64,000 nt of DNA from assembly GCF_000025285.1 (NCBI RefSeq), contig NC_013741.1:434001-498000 (forward strand), read 5' to 3'. Shown piece by piece: positions 51,454 through 60,690 of this stretch. The notes under the pieces were generated by a model. The model had not been told where the DNA came from, made no database searches, and was given only the letters and a program-made list of their open reading frames with translations. The stretch is from Archaeoglobus profundus DSM 5631. Its GTDB lineage: Archaea > Halobacteriota > Archaeoglobi > Archaeoglobales > Archaeoglobaceae. The position numbers and the translations under genes were made by a program. The number at the start of each line of letters is the position of its first letter. The first letter of the stretch is position 1.

Positions 51454-52109
51454 CTCAGCATCTCTATGAGAATAGCCTCAACCTCCCCGAGCTTATCCGC
51501 TATAGACCTTATTTCATCTAAGCTTAACTCTCCCTTCTTCTCAATCTTGGCATCTACGAACATACCTTCACTCATGTACTCGCCAAACTCTCTTGGAGGT
51601 AGGTAAGCGATAACGACGTACTCGTTCGGCTTAAACTTCTCCGAATTAGTTACGACGTTTATCTTGAAACCGCAATCGACGTTGCAGAACCAGAGACCTC
51701 CTATCTTCTTCCTATTAGTTATTACCCCACTGAAGAACCTTATAGCTTCATAAACCCTTGATATTTCGCCCCTTTTCATGAGCTCTGGAAGATATGAAAT
51801 GTATTCGAGCCAGTAGTCTGCAAGTTTCCAGTTGAAGTCTTTTTCAGCCTGCTTCAGAGCTTCTCTGAGTTCTTTAGCTGTTTCGACGAGTTTGACAAAG
51901 TTTTCAAAGTTCAAGAGCTCGTCTATGTCTAGATATGACCATTTAACAACCTGAATATCGTTTTCCATTTCTCTAACTTTCTTCAAAATTTCCTTCCTTC
52001 TCTGAACCTTTACTGCGTTGATTACCCTCTCAAGCTCCTTAATACCCTTTTCGGCAAGTATCAGTCTGAAGTCTCTAGATGTGTCCATGCGGGTTAAACA
52101 TTTCTGCAC
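51450..52109 (-). CDS. Conserved archaeal protein with an EMAP/tRNA-binding-like C-terminus
   Basis: This 219-residue protein has a helical N-terminal two-thirds (ERVINAVKVQRRKEILKKVR, AKELREALKQAEKDFNWKLA). A beta-rich end, IGGLWFCNVDCGFKINVVT, then YVVIAYLPPREFGEYMSEGM, resembles an EMAP/tRNA-binding OB fold as in the archaeal COG2517 group. It is coupled to the JAMM gene by a 4-base overlap. A role in tRNA or RNA binding is inferred from the fold only. It is divergent from mfnA with 18 bases between. Confidence 0.6.
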   Translation of the reverse strand: MQKCLTRMDTSRDFRLILAEKGIKELERVINAVKVQRRKEILKKVREMENDIQVVKWSYLDIDELLNFENFVKLVETAKELREALKQAEKDFNWKLADYWLEYISYLPELMKRGEISRVYEAIRFFSGVITNRKKIGGLWFCNVDCGFKINVVTNSEKFKPNEYVVIAYLPPREFGEYMSEGMFVDAKIEKKGELSLDEIRSIADKLGEVEAILIEMLR

Positions 52110-52127
52110 TTTTTCATCCTTTCGATC

Positions 52128-53219
52128 ATGCTCGAAGAGTTCAAAAGTAAGGACATTCCCTACTCAAGGGTTCTCAGTTCGATGTGCACAATCCCGCATC
52201 CAATAGCTGTTAAGGCTCATGTAGAGTTCATAAACGCAAATTTGGGAGATCCTGCTGTATTTAGAGGCTCCGCTGAGCTTGAGAAAGAAGTCGTTAGGAT
52301 GATCGGAGAACTTCTGCATCACCCGAATGCCAAAGGTTACATTGCAAGTGGAGGAACGGAGGCAAACATTCAGGCTATCAGAGCTTTCAGAAATCTGAAG
52401 AGGGTTAAAAAGCCGAATGTTGTTGTGCCAGAGTCCGCACACTTTTCCTTCGACAAAGCAGGAGAGATTTTAAGGGTTGAGATTAGAAAGGCTAAGCTCG
52501 ATGGGGAGTTTAGGGTTGATGTTGGTGATGTTGAGAGGCTTATCGATGATAATACGGTAGGAATCGTCGGAATTGCTGGAACCACTGCATTAGGACAGAT
52601 CGATCCGATCGAAGAGCTTTCCGAGTTGGCTTTAGAAAGAGATGTATTCTTGCATGTTGATTCGGCTTTTGGAGGCTTTGTCATTCCGTTTTTGGATTTG
52701 AACGTCAAGTTCGACTTCGAGCTTGAGGGAGTTAGCTCGATGACAATCGATCCTCACAAGATGGGGTTGGCAACTATACCAGCTGGTTGCATTCTCTTCA
52801 GGGATGAAAGCTTTTTGAAGGCTTTGGCAGTGAAAACACCCTATCTAATTACGGAGAAGCAGTACTCTTTGACTGGAACAAGACCGGCAACAGGAGTAGC
52901 CTCAACTTACGCGGTGATGAAGTATCTGGGATTTGAGGGGTTTAGGAAAGTTGTGAGGCGATGTATGGAGGTTACGAGGTATTTGGTTGAGAGGATGGGT
53001 GAGCTTGGCTTTGAGCCTGTTATAGAGCCGATTATGAACATAGTCTGCTTTAAATGCGAGAAAGCCTTTGAGATAAGAAATGAGCTTTACAAGAGAGGTT
53101 GGGTAGTTTCCGCAATTCGAAATCCAAGAGCTTTGAGGTTTGTCGTGATGCCTCACGTCGATTTCGAGGTAATAGACAAATTTGTTGAGGAGATGAAAAA
53201 TGTTTTGAGAAAGGTTTAA
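52128..53219 (+). CDS. mfnA: L-tyrosine/L-aspartate decarboxylase (MfnA)
   Basis: This is a PLP enzyme of 363 residues making tyramine for methanofuran or beta-alanine for CoA. KGYIASGGTEANIQAIRAFR binds PLP phosphate, FLHVDSAFGGFVIPFLDL holds the Asp at the pyridine nitrogen, and SSMTIDPHKMGLATIPAG has the Schiff-base Lys211. TGTRPATGVASTYAVMKYLG matches the archaeal family. Archaeoglobales use methanofuran, so both roles are possible. The DUF211 gene follows 24 bases on. Confidence 0.92.
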   Translation: MLEEFKSKDIPYSRVLSSMCTIPHPIAVKAHVEFINANLGDPAVFRGSAELEKEVVRMIGELLHHPNAKGYIASGGTEANIQAIRAFRNLKRVKKPNVVVPESAHFSFDKAGEILRVEIRKAKLDGEFRVDVGDVERLIDDNTVGIVGIAGTTALGQIDPIEELSELALERDVFLHVDSAFGGFVIPFLDLNVKFDFELEGVSSMTIDPHKMGLATIPAGCILFRDESFLKALAVKTPYLITEKQYSLTGTRPATGVASTYAVMKYLGFEGFRKVVRRCMEVTRYLVERMGELGFEPVIEPIMNIVCFKCEKAFEIRNELYKRGWVVSAIRNPRALRFVVMPHVDFEVIDKFVEEMKNVLRKV

Positions 53220-53243
53220 GAGTTTCGATGCAGAGTTAAAATC

Positions 53244-53531
53244 GTGGCAGGGTTAAGGAGGTTGGTGCTCGATGTGTTAAAACCGCACGAACCAAGTAAC
53301 GTGCTGTTAGCAGTAAAGCTCAGTGAGATGGAGAACGTTGAGGGGGTAAACCTTTTGCTCAGAGAGATGGATCAGAACACCGAAACCCTGAAAATAACAA
53401 TTGTGGGAGACAACCTCAACTTCGACAAGATTAGGAAAATTTTGGAGGAGTTCGGAGCGGTGATACATAGTGTTGATGAGATAGTAGCTGGAAGGAAAAT
53501 CGTTGAGAGCGTAAAGACTGAGCAGGACTGA
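53244..53531 (+). CDS. DUF211-family protein
   Basis: This 95-residue ferredoxin-like-fold protein of archaea: LRRLVLDVLKPHEPSNVLLA at the start, VEGVNLLLREMDQNTETLKI and ILEEFGAVIHSVDEIVAGRK. The whole length matches DUF211, whose function is unknown. It follows mfnA closely on the same strand and may be co-transcribed. A TATA box ATTTATATAC lies after it and starts the next operon. Confidence 0.9.
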   Translation: MAGLRRLVLDVLKPHEPSNVLLAVKLSEMENVEGVNLLLREMDQNTETLKITIVGDNLNFDKIRKILEEFGAVIHSVDEIVAGRKIVESVKTEQD

Positions 53532-53612
53532 GCGATTGAACGTTGCGGTTGTAATGCTGATCGTAGATACTTAGGAAGTATAACAGAATTTATATACTCA
53601 AGCAATCGACCA

Positions 53613-54323
53613 ATGAATGGGGGTGTTGACTTGTTCGAAAAAATTCCTACGGGTGTTGAAGGTTTGGACGTGATGCTTAAGGGAGGCTTGATCAAGGGCA
53701 GGACTTACCTGATCAAAGGTGGACCGGGGACGGGAAAGACAATTCTGTCCATGCACTTCTTGGTTGAAGGTGCTAAGAGAGGTGAGAACGTTGTGTATAT
53801 AACGCTTGAGGAGCCCGAAAACGAAGTTAGGGAGAACATGGAAACTCTAGGTTTTGATTTATCGAACGTTACGATAGTTGACCTCTCACCGACAAGTGGG
53901 CATCCCATCTTTTCGAGTCTAATGGGGTTTGAAAGTGGAATAGACGTGAAAACATTTGAGAACATCCTTCAGGATATTATAGGTGATAACATAGATAGGG
54001 TTGTTATCGATTCAATCACAATGCTCAAGGTTGCAACGCCAACGGAAACTGAATACAGAGCCAGCCTTTTGAGATTGATGAGAACCCTTAAAGTTAAGTT
54101 TAACGCTACAACCGTATTAATTTCGGAACTGGGAAACGGTGTTGAAGATTACTTAGTTAACGGGATGATAGAGCTTCGTACGATTGAAGTCAAGGGGAGA
54201 GCAGTCAGGGGCATTAAGATAGTAAAGATGAGAGGTAGCGATTTCGACGAAACTATAAGACCCTACAGGATAACGAACAGGGGTATTGAGGTTTACCCAG
54301 ATTTGAGCGTGTTTGAAGTATGA
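53613..54323 (+). CDS. KaiC-like RecA-family ATPase, single domain
   Basis: This 236-residue ATPase has every key residue: IKGGPGTGKTILSMHFLVEG (Walker A), VYITLEEPENEVRENMETLG (paired glutamates), RVVIDSITMLK (Walker B). The N-terminus KIPTGVEGLDVMLKGGLIKG is the classic KaiC/RadA-like start. The ATG at 53613 lies about 21 bases after ATTTATATAC. Two shorter relatives without an ATP site follow, each overlapping by 4 bases, so the three probably form one complex. The process is unknown; signalling is the usual family label. Confidence 0.88.
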   Translation: MNGGVDLFEKIPTGVEGLDVMLKGGLIKGRTYLIKGGPGTGKTILSMHFLVEGAKRGENVVYITLEEPENEVRENMETLGFDLSNVTIVDLSPTSGHPIFSSLMGFESGIDVKTFENILQDIIGDNIDRVVIDSITMLKVATPTETEYRASLLRLMRTLKVKFNATTVLISELGNGVEDYLVNGMIELRTIEVKGRAVRGIKIVKMRGSDFDETIRPYRITNRGIEVYPDLSVFEV

Positions 54324-54934
54324 AACTCGTAGAACCTCTTGATAAGCTCATCGAAGATTTTCTCAGAGGGGAGTTTGTGCTTGTAGAGTATGATTCGATT
54401 TGTCACTTTCCCCTCCTACCTCTCAGACTGGCAATAGAGAATGACGGAATTTTAGTTGAGATGGGTGATAAATTGAGTGTCAAAATTCCTGCACTTATCA
54501 AATTCATTAGGAACTATGAGGGGCTGTATAAGGTAAAGATAGTGAACATCTCCAACTACAAGCTTGAACTGGAGGGTATTTACATCTACAACATAGCTCT
54601 CGCAGAACTGCTGAGTGTTACATCAAAGCTCTACGAATTCTTTAAAGATTATTCATCGGAATTGATAGTCTTTGACGGTGTAGAATATTTATTCCTTCAC
54701 TACGACTTAAAAAATGTAATAAAGGATTTAGCCGGGTTGAAAGTTATGTTCCCAGATACAACGATGATTCTCTTCGTTAACTACGGGGTCGTTAAAAGAA
54801 GGTACATTACACTGTTAGAGAGCTTGGCAACAACAACAATCAGATTTAAAGGTGTTTTGGGGGATAAAATAGTTAGGCAAGGATACGTCCTTAAATCTTT
54901 AACAAAACCCAGAGCAGAGACGGTAGTATTATGA
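54320..54934 (+). CDS. Degenerate RecA-like protein, DUF835-like
   Basis: This 204-residue protein has the alternating beta-alpha layout of a RecA domain but no P-loop. The N-terminus reads DFLRGEFVLVEYDSICHFPL where Walker A should be. ELIVFDGVEYLFLHYDLKNV resembles Walker B, and MILFVNYGVVKRRYITLLES the following strand. It resembles the archaeal DUF835 type. Both ends overlap neighbours by 4 bases, between an active KaiC-like ATPase and a second degenerate one. Confidence 0.6.
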   Translation: MKLVEPLDKLIEDFLRGEFVLVEYDSICHFPLLPLRLAIENDGILVEMGDKLSVKIPALIKFIRNYEGLYKVKIVNISNYKLELEGIYIYNIALAELLSVTSKLYEFFKDYSSELIVFDGVEYLFLHYDLKNVIKDLAGLKVMFPDTTMILFVNYGVVKRRYITLLESLATTTIRFKGVLGDKIVRQGYVLKSLTKPRAETVVL

Positions 54935-55530
54935 ACTTCGGTATAAAAAAGCTCGACGAACTGATAGGAGATATCGAGAAAGGAACGGTAATATTGATAG
55001 AGGGAGTCGGAGATGTGCCTATCTTGATAGCGAAGGAGTTTCTGAAAAACGCTTTGAATGAGGGCTTTAATGCTTTCGCGATCGTTTCCGAGAGAGTTAA
55101 GAGAGTTTTGAGCGATTTAAATGGGCTAAACGTTCTAACTCCTGACGATGCTTTCTCATTCCAAGAACTTTTCACGATTTCGTTGGTTGTGAGGGATTTG
55201 AAGGAGAAAGTAGGTCTGATAGATGTGTTTCAGCAGTTACTCATAATGCCTGAGTCTGAGAAAGTTTACCACCTTCTGAGGGAAATCTGTCAGCACATTC
55301 GCAAGAAGAAAGGGATAGTTGTTATAACTCTCGACAAGAGGTTGGCTGATGATAGAACAATTGCTATGTTCGAAAACGAGGCTGATTACGTCATAGAGAT
55401 TGACGAAATATCTGAAGGTTTGAAAATTAGGAGGGGAATAAGGGTGAAGAAGTCTCTCAAGAATCCACCAAGTCCCTATTATTCTCTGCTGATCGAGGGT
55501 GGGATAAGAGTTGGAGACAAAATAGGGTAA
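54931..55530 (+). CDS. Degenerate KaiC-like protein
   Basis: This 199-residue protein begins FGIKKLDELIGDIEKGTVIL, clearly KaiC-like, but the P-loop is EGVGDVPILIAKEFL, without the Gly-Lys-Thr. GIVVITLDKRLADDRTIAMF and RRGIRVKKSLKNPPSPYYSL match the C-terminal KaiC strands. It probably does not hydrolyse ATP and may be a regulator or structural partner of the ATPase two genes upstream. It is convergent with thiL, 25 bases away. Confidence 0.7.
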   Translation: MNFGIKKLDELIGDIEKGTVILIEGVGDVPILIAKEFLKNALNEGFNAFAIVSERVKRVLSDLNGLNVLTPDDAFSFQELFTISLVVRDLKEKVGLIDVFQQLLIMPESEKVYHLLREICQHIRKKKGIVVITLDKRLADDRTIAMFENEADYVIEIDEISEGLKIRRGIRVKKSLKNPPSPYYSLLIEGGIRVGDKIG

Positions 55531-55555
55531 TCCTGACGGAATCTGCTCTTACAGC

Positions 55556-56452
55556 TCAGAGGTGCGCATAACCCCTGAATTCAACCTCTTTAACTCTCCC
55601 ATCCCTCCTAACGATCCAAACTCCTTCATCTTCGATGACTTCGCCGATCTCTATGTATTCCGACTTTTTCGATGTAAAAACAAGCTCGTAATCACCGCCA
55701 GAATACAAAAAGAGCTCCAAAGCTTTTTCGTAATCTACAAACTTTGTCAGATGATCCAAAGGAATCTTCTCCTCGTAAATCTTTATCCCTACACCACTCC
55801 TCTTCGCTATCTGATGAAGAGAAATAGCTAAGCTGTCGCTTATGTCCGTCATCGAATTTGCATGCTTTGCAATTCTCAAACCCTCCTCAACCCTAGGCTC
55901 AGGCTTGAATAAGCTGTCTGGATAGGCTATTTCATATCTACTAAAACCATTCATGAGCTGTTCCAAGCTAAGCTGAGCCTTACCCAACAAACCCGTTACG
56001 CAAATCTTATCGCCAACTTTGGCTCCATCCCTCCCCACAAACCTCTCAGCTTTGCCTATTGCAAAGCCGGATATATGTAACTCATCGCCAAAATCCGTGT
56101 CCCCTCCAACAACTGCCACGCCGTACTTATCTGCCAAGTTTTTCATTCCCTTCAAAATCCTTTCAAAATATTCTATCCAGTAATCACTGAGTGTTATCGT
56201 GTAGAGGAAGAAGAGAGGTTTCGCTCCACAACTTGCCAAATCGCTCAGATTTATGGCTAAAGCCAAGTGTCCTATCTCCTCAGGCTTTATACCTTTTGGA
56301 AAATCTGTTTTTTCATGCAGGCAGTCTGTTGTCAGAGCGAGCCTAGTTCCAACATCGACCAGAGCACAGTCGTCATCTATTCCAACGATCACATCATCCC
56401 TTTCTACTCTAAATAACTCCTTAGCCTTCCCAATTAGCTCGAATTCCCTCAC
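55556..56452 (-). CDS. thiL: Thiamine-monophosphate kinase
   Basis: This catalyses the last step of thiamine diphosphate synthesis. It is a 298-residue PurM-fold protein: VIVGIDDDCALVDVGTRLAL, TTDCLHEKTDFPKGIKPEEI, ALAINLSDLASCGAKPLFFL, VGGDTDFGDELHISGFAIG and MTDISDSLAISLHQIAKRSG. All conserved Mg/ATP aspartates are there. The start ATG at 56452 is 174 bases from the divergent trpS start. Confidence 0.93.
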   Translation of the reverse strand: MREFELIGKAKELFRVERDDVIVGIDDDCALVDVGTRLALTTDCLHEKTDFPKGIKPEEIGHLALAINLSDLASCGAKPLFFLYTITLSDYWIEYFERILKGMKNLADKYGVAVVGGDTDFGDELHISGFAIGKAERFVGRDGAKVGDKICVTGLLGKAQLSLEQLMNGFSRYEIAYPDSLFKPEPRVEEGLRIAKHANSMTDISDSLAISLHQIAKRSGVGIKIYEEKIPLDHLTKFVDYEKALELFLYSGGDYELVFTSKKSEYIEIGEVIEDEGVWIVRRDGRVKEVEFRGYAHL

Positions 56453-56626
56453 ATCAAAAGCTTAACTCGAAGTTTTAAAATAATACATGCTTCTAAAACA
56501 TTTGCAAGCTCCTCTAACCTAAAAATCTTCCCGCCAACGTCATTCCTATAACACGAAATCTGTCTTTTGTGATACTTTACGATTATTAGAGCAACGCATT
56601 TAAACTCCCTAACTTTCCCCTTTCCA

Positions 56627-57886
56627 ATGATCACGCCTTGGGAGGTTGAAGGAGTCGTTGACTACGAGAGGCTGATGAGGGAGTTTGGAATAAGGCCTTT
56701 TTCGGAAATCCTCGATAAGATTCCAAATCCCCATCCCCTGATGCGTAGGGGAGTCATCTTTGGACACAGAGACTACGAGAGGATAGTTGATGCTATGAAG
56801 AAGGGTGAGGAATGGGCTGTGATGTCTGGATTTATGCCCTCTGGCCTACCCCACTTGGGTCACAAGATGACCATGGACGAGATAGTATGGCATCAGAACA
56901 TGGGAGGGAAGGCTTTCATGTGCATAGCTGACATGGAAGCAAGATTTGTTAGGGGATTGAGCGTAGAAAAAACGAGAGAGCTGGGAGAGCTTTACATCAG
57001 GAGCATAATTGCTCTAGGATTGAAATCCGATAATTGTCTGATATACTATCAGTCTGCGAACAGATACGTCAAGGATTTGGCGATAGAGCTTTCGTCTGAA
57101 ACAAACTTCAGCGAGTTGAGAGCTGTTTACGGATTCAATCCCGAAACTTCCCTGATAAAGATGTTCATACCCATGATTCAAGCTGGAGATATCTTACATC
57201 CACAGCTGAAAGATTTCGGCGGATTTAAACCTGTTGTAGTGCCAGTCGGAGCGGATCAAGACCCCCATTTAAGGCTTACGAGGGATTTGGCTAACAGAAT
57301 TTGCATATTTTCCTTTGAGAGGATAGAAGGAGGAGTTAGAGTCAGGAGTAGGAAGGGAGAAAATTATCTTGAAAAGCTTAAGGATTTGAACTTCGATTTG
57401 AAAGCTTACGAAGGTCACGTCGACATTTTTGGCGATCCAGAGGAAATAGAAAAAGCCGTTAGAAATCTGGAAATGGAATTGGGAGGCTATGCGTTTATAC
57501 CACCATCTTCAACCTATCACAAGTTCACGACTGGCTTGAGAGGAGGGAAGATGAGTTCGAGTAAGCCGGAAAGCTACATATCTCTATTCGATAAGCCAGA
57601 GGAAGGAGCTAAGAAGGTTATGAGAGCGTTAACGGGAGGAAGGGCTACCGTTGAAGAGCAGAGAAGGTTAGGTGGTGAACCTGATAGATGCGTTGTTTTC
57701 GAGCTTTACACATACCATTTTGCAGATGACAAAATGCTTGAGGAGATAAGGAGAGACTGCGAAGATGGAAACCTTCTCTGTGGGCAGTGTAAGAAGCAGC
57801 TTGCCGAGATAGTCAAGGAGTTCTTAAAGGAATTTCAGGAAAAAGCAAAATCTGTCGATTTAAGCGAATTTGAAATTTTAAAGTAG
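56627..57886 (+). CDS. trpS: Tryptophanyl-tRNA synthetase
   Basis: This is a class I synthetase of 419 residues, of the archaeal/eukaryal type. It starts ITPWEVEGVVDYERLMREFG, a conserved N-terminal extension. The HIGH-type site is SGFMPSGLPHLGHKMTMDEI and the KMSKS-type site GLRGGKMSSSKPESYISLFD. IPMIQAGDILHPQLKDFGGF and VPVGADQDPHLRLTRDLANR form the Trp and ATP pocket. It overlaps the convergent mqnA gene by 9 bases. Confidence 0.96.
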   Translation: MITPWEVEGVVDYERLMREFGIRPFSEILDKIPNPHPLMRRGVIFGHRDYERIVDAMKKGEEWAVMSGFMPSGLPHLGHKMTMDEIVWHQNMGGKAFMCIADMEARFVRGLSVEKTRELGELYIRSIIALGLKSDNCLIYYQSANRYVKDLAIELSSETNFSELRAVYGFNPETSLIKMFIPMIQAGDILHPQLKDFGGFKPVVVPVGADQDPHLRLTRDLANRICIFSFERIEGGVRVRSRKGENYLEKLKDLNFDLKAYEGHVDIFGDPEEIEKAVRNLEMELGGYAFIPPSSTYHKFTTGLRGGKMSSSKPESYISLFDKPEEGAKKVMRALTGGRATVEEQRRLGGEPDRCVVFELYTYHFADDKMLEEIRRDCEDGNLLCGQCKKQLAEIVKEFLKEFQEKAKSVDLSEFEILK

Positions 57887-58612
57887 TTTGTAATCCCTAC
57901 AAAACTCTTCAAAAGCCTTCAAACCCTTTTCACACTTTGAGTCCATTTCGTGTTTTAAAGCCTTGAAGTACTTCCTTAAGAATTCCTCATCAATTCCAAA
58001 TCTCTTAACGGCGGATTTCACAACCTCATTAAAGTTTTTCAAACCCCATCTGAGAGATCGAATTATAAGTTCGTCGCAGATTTCGGCGTCATCAATCGAT
58101 GCTGATATCCCGAATACCATCGGATATCCCGTCAGATCCTTCCACTCCTCTCCCAAATCCATGACAACTTTAAAGTGTTTTCTTGCTTCTAGAGCAGAGT
58201 CACCTATCACCAAAGCACTGTCGCAAGATTTCAGTATGTCATCTGCCTTGAACGCGTTCATTGGCACAAGCTTGCATTTTATCCCTCTCTCTGCCAATAT
58301 TACTTTGAGCAAATTCACAGATGTCGTCGTTTCAGATGTTATACCCACTCTATCACCCAGCTTTCCGTCCCTTGAAACGACTATGACGCTGTAAACTTTA
58401 CCATTTGAGGCAACGCAAAAACGGTATCTTTTAAACTTGCTCTTATTTTTGAGGTAGTAGAAGCTTGGAATTGGTGCATAGTCGATCTTTCTGTTTTCCA
58501 GAAGGGCAATCATCTCTTTAGGGGTTGCAGTCACAATTTCTGCAAGCTTCTCTTTCTCAACATAGTAGTAGGGGAGGTAGTTGTTTATGTAGTCGAACTT
58601 TCCAATTTTCAT
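57878..58612 (-). CDS. mqnA: Chorismate dehydratase (MqnA), futalosine menaquinone pathway
   Basis: This 244-residue solute-binding-like fold catalyses the first committed step of the futalosine route to menaquinone. KIGKFDYINNYLPYYYVEKE, LENRKIDYAPIPSFYYLKNK, VIVVSRDGKLGDRVGITSET and GYPMVFGISASIDD match the family. Archaeoglobales use menaquinone in sulfate respiration, which fits. It is divergent from the radical SAM gene with a 51-base gap. No other mqn genes are within the window. Confidence 0.88.
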   Translation of the reverse strand: MKIGKFDYINNYLPYYYVEKEKLAEIVTATPKEMIALLENRKIDYAPIPSFYYLKNKSKFKRYRFCVASNGKVYSVIVVSRDGKLGDRVGITSETTTSVNLLKVILAERGIKCKLVPMNAFKADDILKSCDSALVIGDSALEARKHFKVVMDLGEEWKDLTGYPMVFGISASIDDAEICDELIIRSLRWGLKNFNEVVKSAVKRFGIDEEFLRKYFKALKHEMDSKCEKGLKAFEEFCRDYKLL

Positions 58613-58663
58613 TGCTCGAAGTTTGCAGAAGTGTTAAACGCATTTCGGTTTTTCTCCACTCAA

Positions 58664-59593
58664 ATGATCGGAGTATACTCAAACCTCTATTACCCCACGA
58701 GATGGGTGCCGTTAAGAAGGAGAGGATTGGGATGGCAGAGATGCAACGAGATGTATGAAGAGCACGGTTGCATTGCAAGCTGTGGCTTAGCCTATGACAA
58801 AATCCTCGAACTGGTATTGGACATTAAGGGTTGCAATTTGCACTGTAAGTATTGCTGGTGCTGGAAGATGAGATACCACAGCGAGGACATAAAGAAGAGT
58901 CCCAAGGATGTTCTGAGAGATTTGGAGTGCAGGTTTGACGAAGTCGTTAAGGATAAGTTCGTTTCCAAAAAAGGTTACAGGATAGGGGTGATTAGAATAA
59001 CTGGAAACGAGCCTTCCCTTCAGTGGGATCACGTGAAGGAAGTCCTGAAGCTTATAGACCGTTCCGAGAGGTTGAGGAGTTTTAAAGTTATAATCGAGAC
59101 AAACGGAGTTGCGTTTGCAAAGATGGATGTTAACGGCTTGGACAATCTCGAAATAAATATCGATATAGATGTGTCATTCAAGGGTGTAAATTACGATCAG
59201 TTCGAATGGTTATCGAGCGTTAAGAGAGAATACTTTCGGTATCAGATAGAGGGATTCGTAAAATTATTCGATTACTACGAAGGGACTAACGTAAGCGTTA
59301 ATCCAGTTTTGGGTATAAACCATGCAGAAAACTACTGTGTCTGGAAGAGGGGGAAGAAGTACGTCATGGACGTTGAGATAATAGACAAATACGGCAACAA
59401 GCTAAACTTCTACGATTACTCGAAAGATTTTGAAGAGGAAGTTCTATCGAGAAAAGAACTCAGATATGACGAAGCGCCTTTTAGGGAGTACTTTGGTATA
59501 AACAGGGAAACAACTAGGCTTGTGGTAGCTGTCGTTTACAAGGGTAGAAGGTATCTGCATATCCTTCCATCAGAACTGCCCGATCTGATATGA
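58664..59593 (+). CDS. Radical SAM protein with a cysteine-rich N-terminus
   Basis: This protein of about 309 residues has the cluster motif LDIKGCNLHCKYCWCWKM (CX3CX2C). SAM-binding is in RIGVIRITGNEPSLQWD. Three further cysteines precede it (GWQRCNEM, EEHGCIASCGLAYD) and could hold a second cluster or disulfides. VIIETNGVAFAKMDVNGL follows. The ATG at 58664 is preferred over GTG 58631 because conserved sequence begins at VYSNLYYPTRWVPL. The 3' end overlaps an MFS gene by 4 bases. The reaction is unknown. It is similar in type, not in detail, to the broken gene at 36587. Confidence 0.8.
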   Translation: MIGVYSNLYYPTRWVPLRRRGLGWQRCNEMYEEHGCIASCGLAYDKILELVLDIKGCNLHCKYCWCWKMRYHSEDIKKSPKDVLRDLECRFDEVVKDKFVSKKGYRIGVIRITGNEPSLQWDHVKEVLKLIDRSERLRSFKVIIETNGVAFAKMDVNGLDNLEINIDIDVSFKGVNYDQFEWLSSVKREYFRYQIEGFVKLFDYYEGTNVSVNPVLGINHAENYCVWKRGKKYVMDVEIIDKYGNKLNFYDYSKDFEEEVLSRKELRYDEAPFREYFGINRETTRLVVAVVYKGRRYLHILPSELPDLI

Positions 59594-60690
59594 GAGCGCT
59601 ACTGTTAGCAGTTTTCTCGGCAATGTTAGGATTGGGTATTGTATCTCCACTTATGCCTATCTATGCAAAAGATCTAGGCGCGACTACGCTAATACTGGGA
59701 ATAATCTACTCAAGCTTCTCAACTGCTAGAACTATCTTTACACCTATAGTGGGATTCTTATCGGATAGACTCGGAAGGAAGTTCTTCATACTCACGGGCT
59801 TGGCTCTCTATTCCATTCTATCTATATTTTACATGGTTGCAAGAACTCCGGAAGATCTCGTAGTTATAAGGTTCTTTCACGGTTTGAGTTCAGCAATGGT
59901 AGTTCCAAGTGCAATGGCTTACGTAAGCCAATTGGCTCCCAAGGGAGAGGAGGGAAGAACAATCTCTTCCTTCAACATAGCTTTTCTAACGGGTATGGGC
60001 TTTGGTCCATTTTTGGGAGGTGTTGTGAAGGATATCTTTGGTTTGAGGTTTGCGTTTGCTATAATGGCATTCTTAACAGCTTTGGCATTCATCTTGGCTC
60101 TTCCCCTTCCAAATCTTAAGGACAGAACCAACTTTAGGGTTAAGGCTATTCTGAACAGGTGTATAACGTCTCTGATGATCTTCAGATTCTCTACAGCGGT
60201 AAGAATGTCACTGATGATTGCTTTCTTTCCAGTTCTGATAAGCTATTTGAAGGGTTACGAGATAGGAGCAATAGTTTCAGCAGTAATACTCTCGAATGCA
60301 ATCTCTCAAAAGCTCTTCAGCGGGCTTGTTGATAGATTTGACAGGGTTTTAATTGCAACTATCAGCGGTCTGGCTTCAACAATCATTTTCATAGTCTTAC
60401 CGTTCTCGGACGATTTCTACAGAATACTAGCACTCGCTTTGGTTATGGGCATATTCAACGGACTTGCCACATGTTCAGCATGTGCAATAGCCATAGAACT
60501 GGGAAGAACTTATGGGCATGGAGCCGTTATGGGCCTGTACAACACTGCAATGAGCTTAGCCATGATGACAACCCCCGTTATAGCTGGTTTCATAGCAGAC
60601 AAAACGGACATACCAACCTCTTTTGTTGCATTGGGATTCCTGAGCATGACATGCCTATTTATATTCCATGCAACAATCTCAAAGAGATGA
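59590..60690 (+). CDS. MFS transporter, DHA1-like
   Basis: This 366-residue protein has about 11-12 membrane helices. GLGIVSPLMPIYAKDLGATT (helix 1), GFLSDRLGRKFFILTGLALY (loop 2-3 motif GxxxDxxGRR/K) and FLTGMGFGPFLGGVVKDIFG (motif C) place it with drug or metabolite exporters. It is embedded in an operon with a radical SAM protein and an RNA methyltransferase, both overlapping, so export of a radical SAM product is possible but unproven. Confidence 0.88.
   Translation: MRALLLAVFSAMLGLGIVSPLMPIYAKDLGATTLILGIIYSSFSTARTIFTPIVGFLSDRLGRKFFILTGLALYSILSIFYMVARTPEDLVVIRFFHGLSSAMVVPSAMAYVSQLAPKGEEGRTISSFNIAFLTGMGFGPFLGGVVKDIFGLRFAFAIMAFLTALAFILALPLPNLKDRTNFRVKAILNRCITSLMIFRFSTAVRMSLMIAFFPVLISYLKGYEIGAIVSAVILSNAISQKLFSGLVDRFDRVLIATISGLASTIIFIVLPFSDDFYRILALALVMGIFNGLATCSACAIAIELGRTYGHGAVMGLYNTAMSLAMMTTPVIAGFIADKTDIPTSFVALGFLSMTCLFIFHATISKR

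Noticed and set aside
60471-60686. Longer start for the RNA methyltransferase
   Set aside because: It lies entirely inside the MFS gene in another frame; the ATG at 60687 gives the family start and a 4-base overlap.
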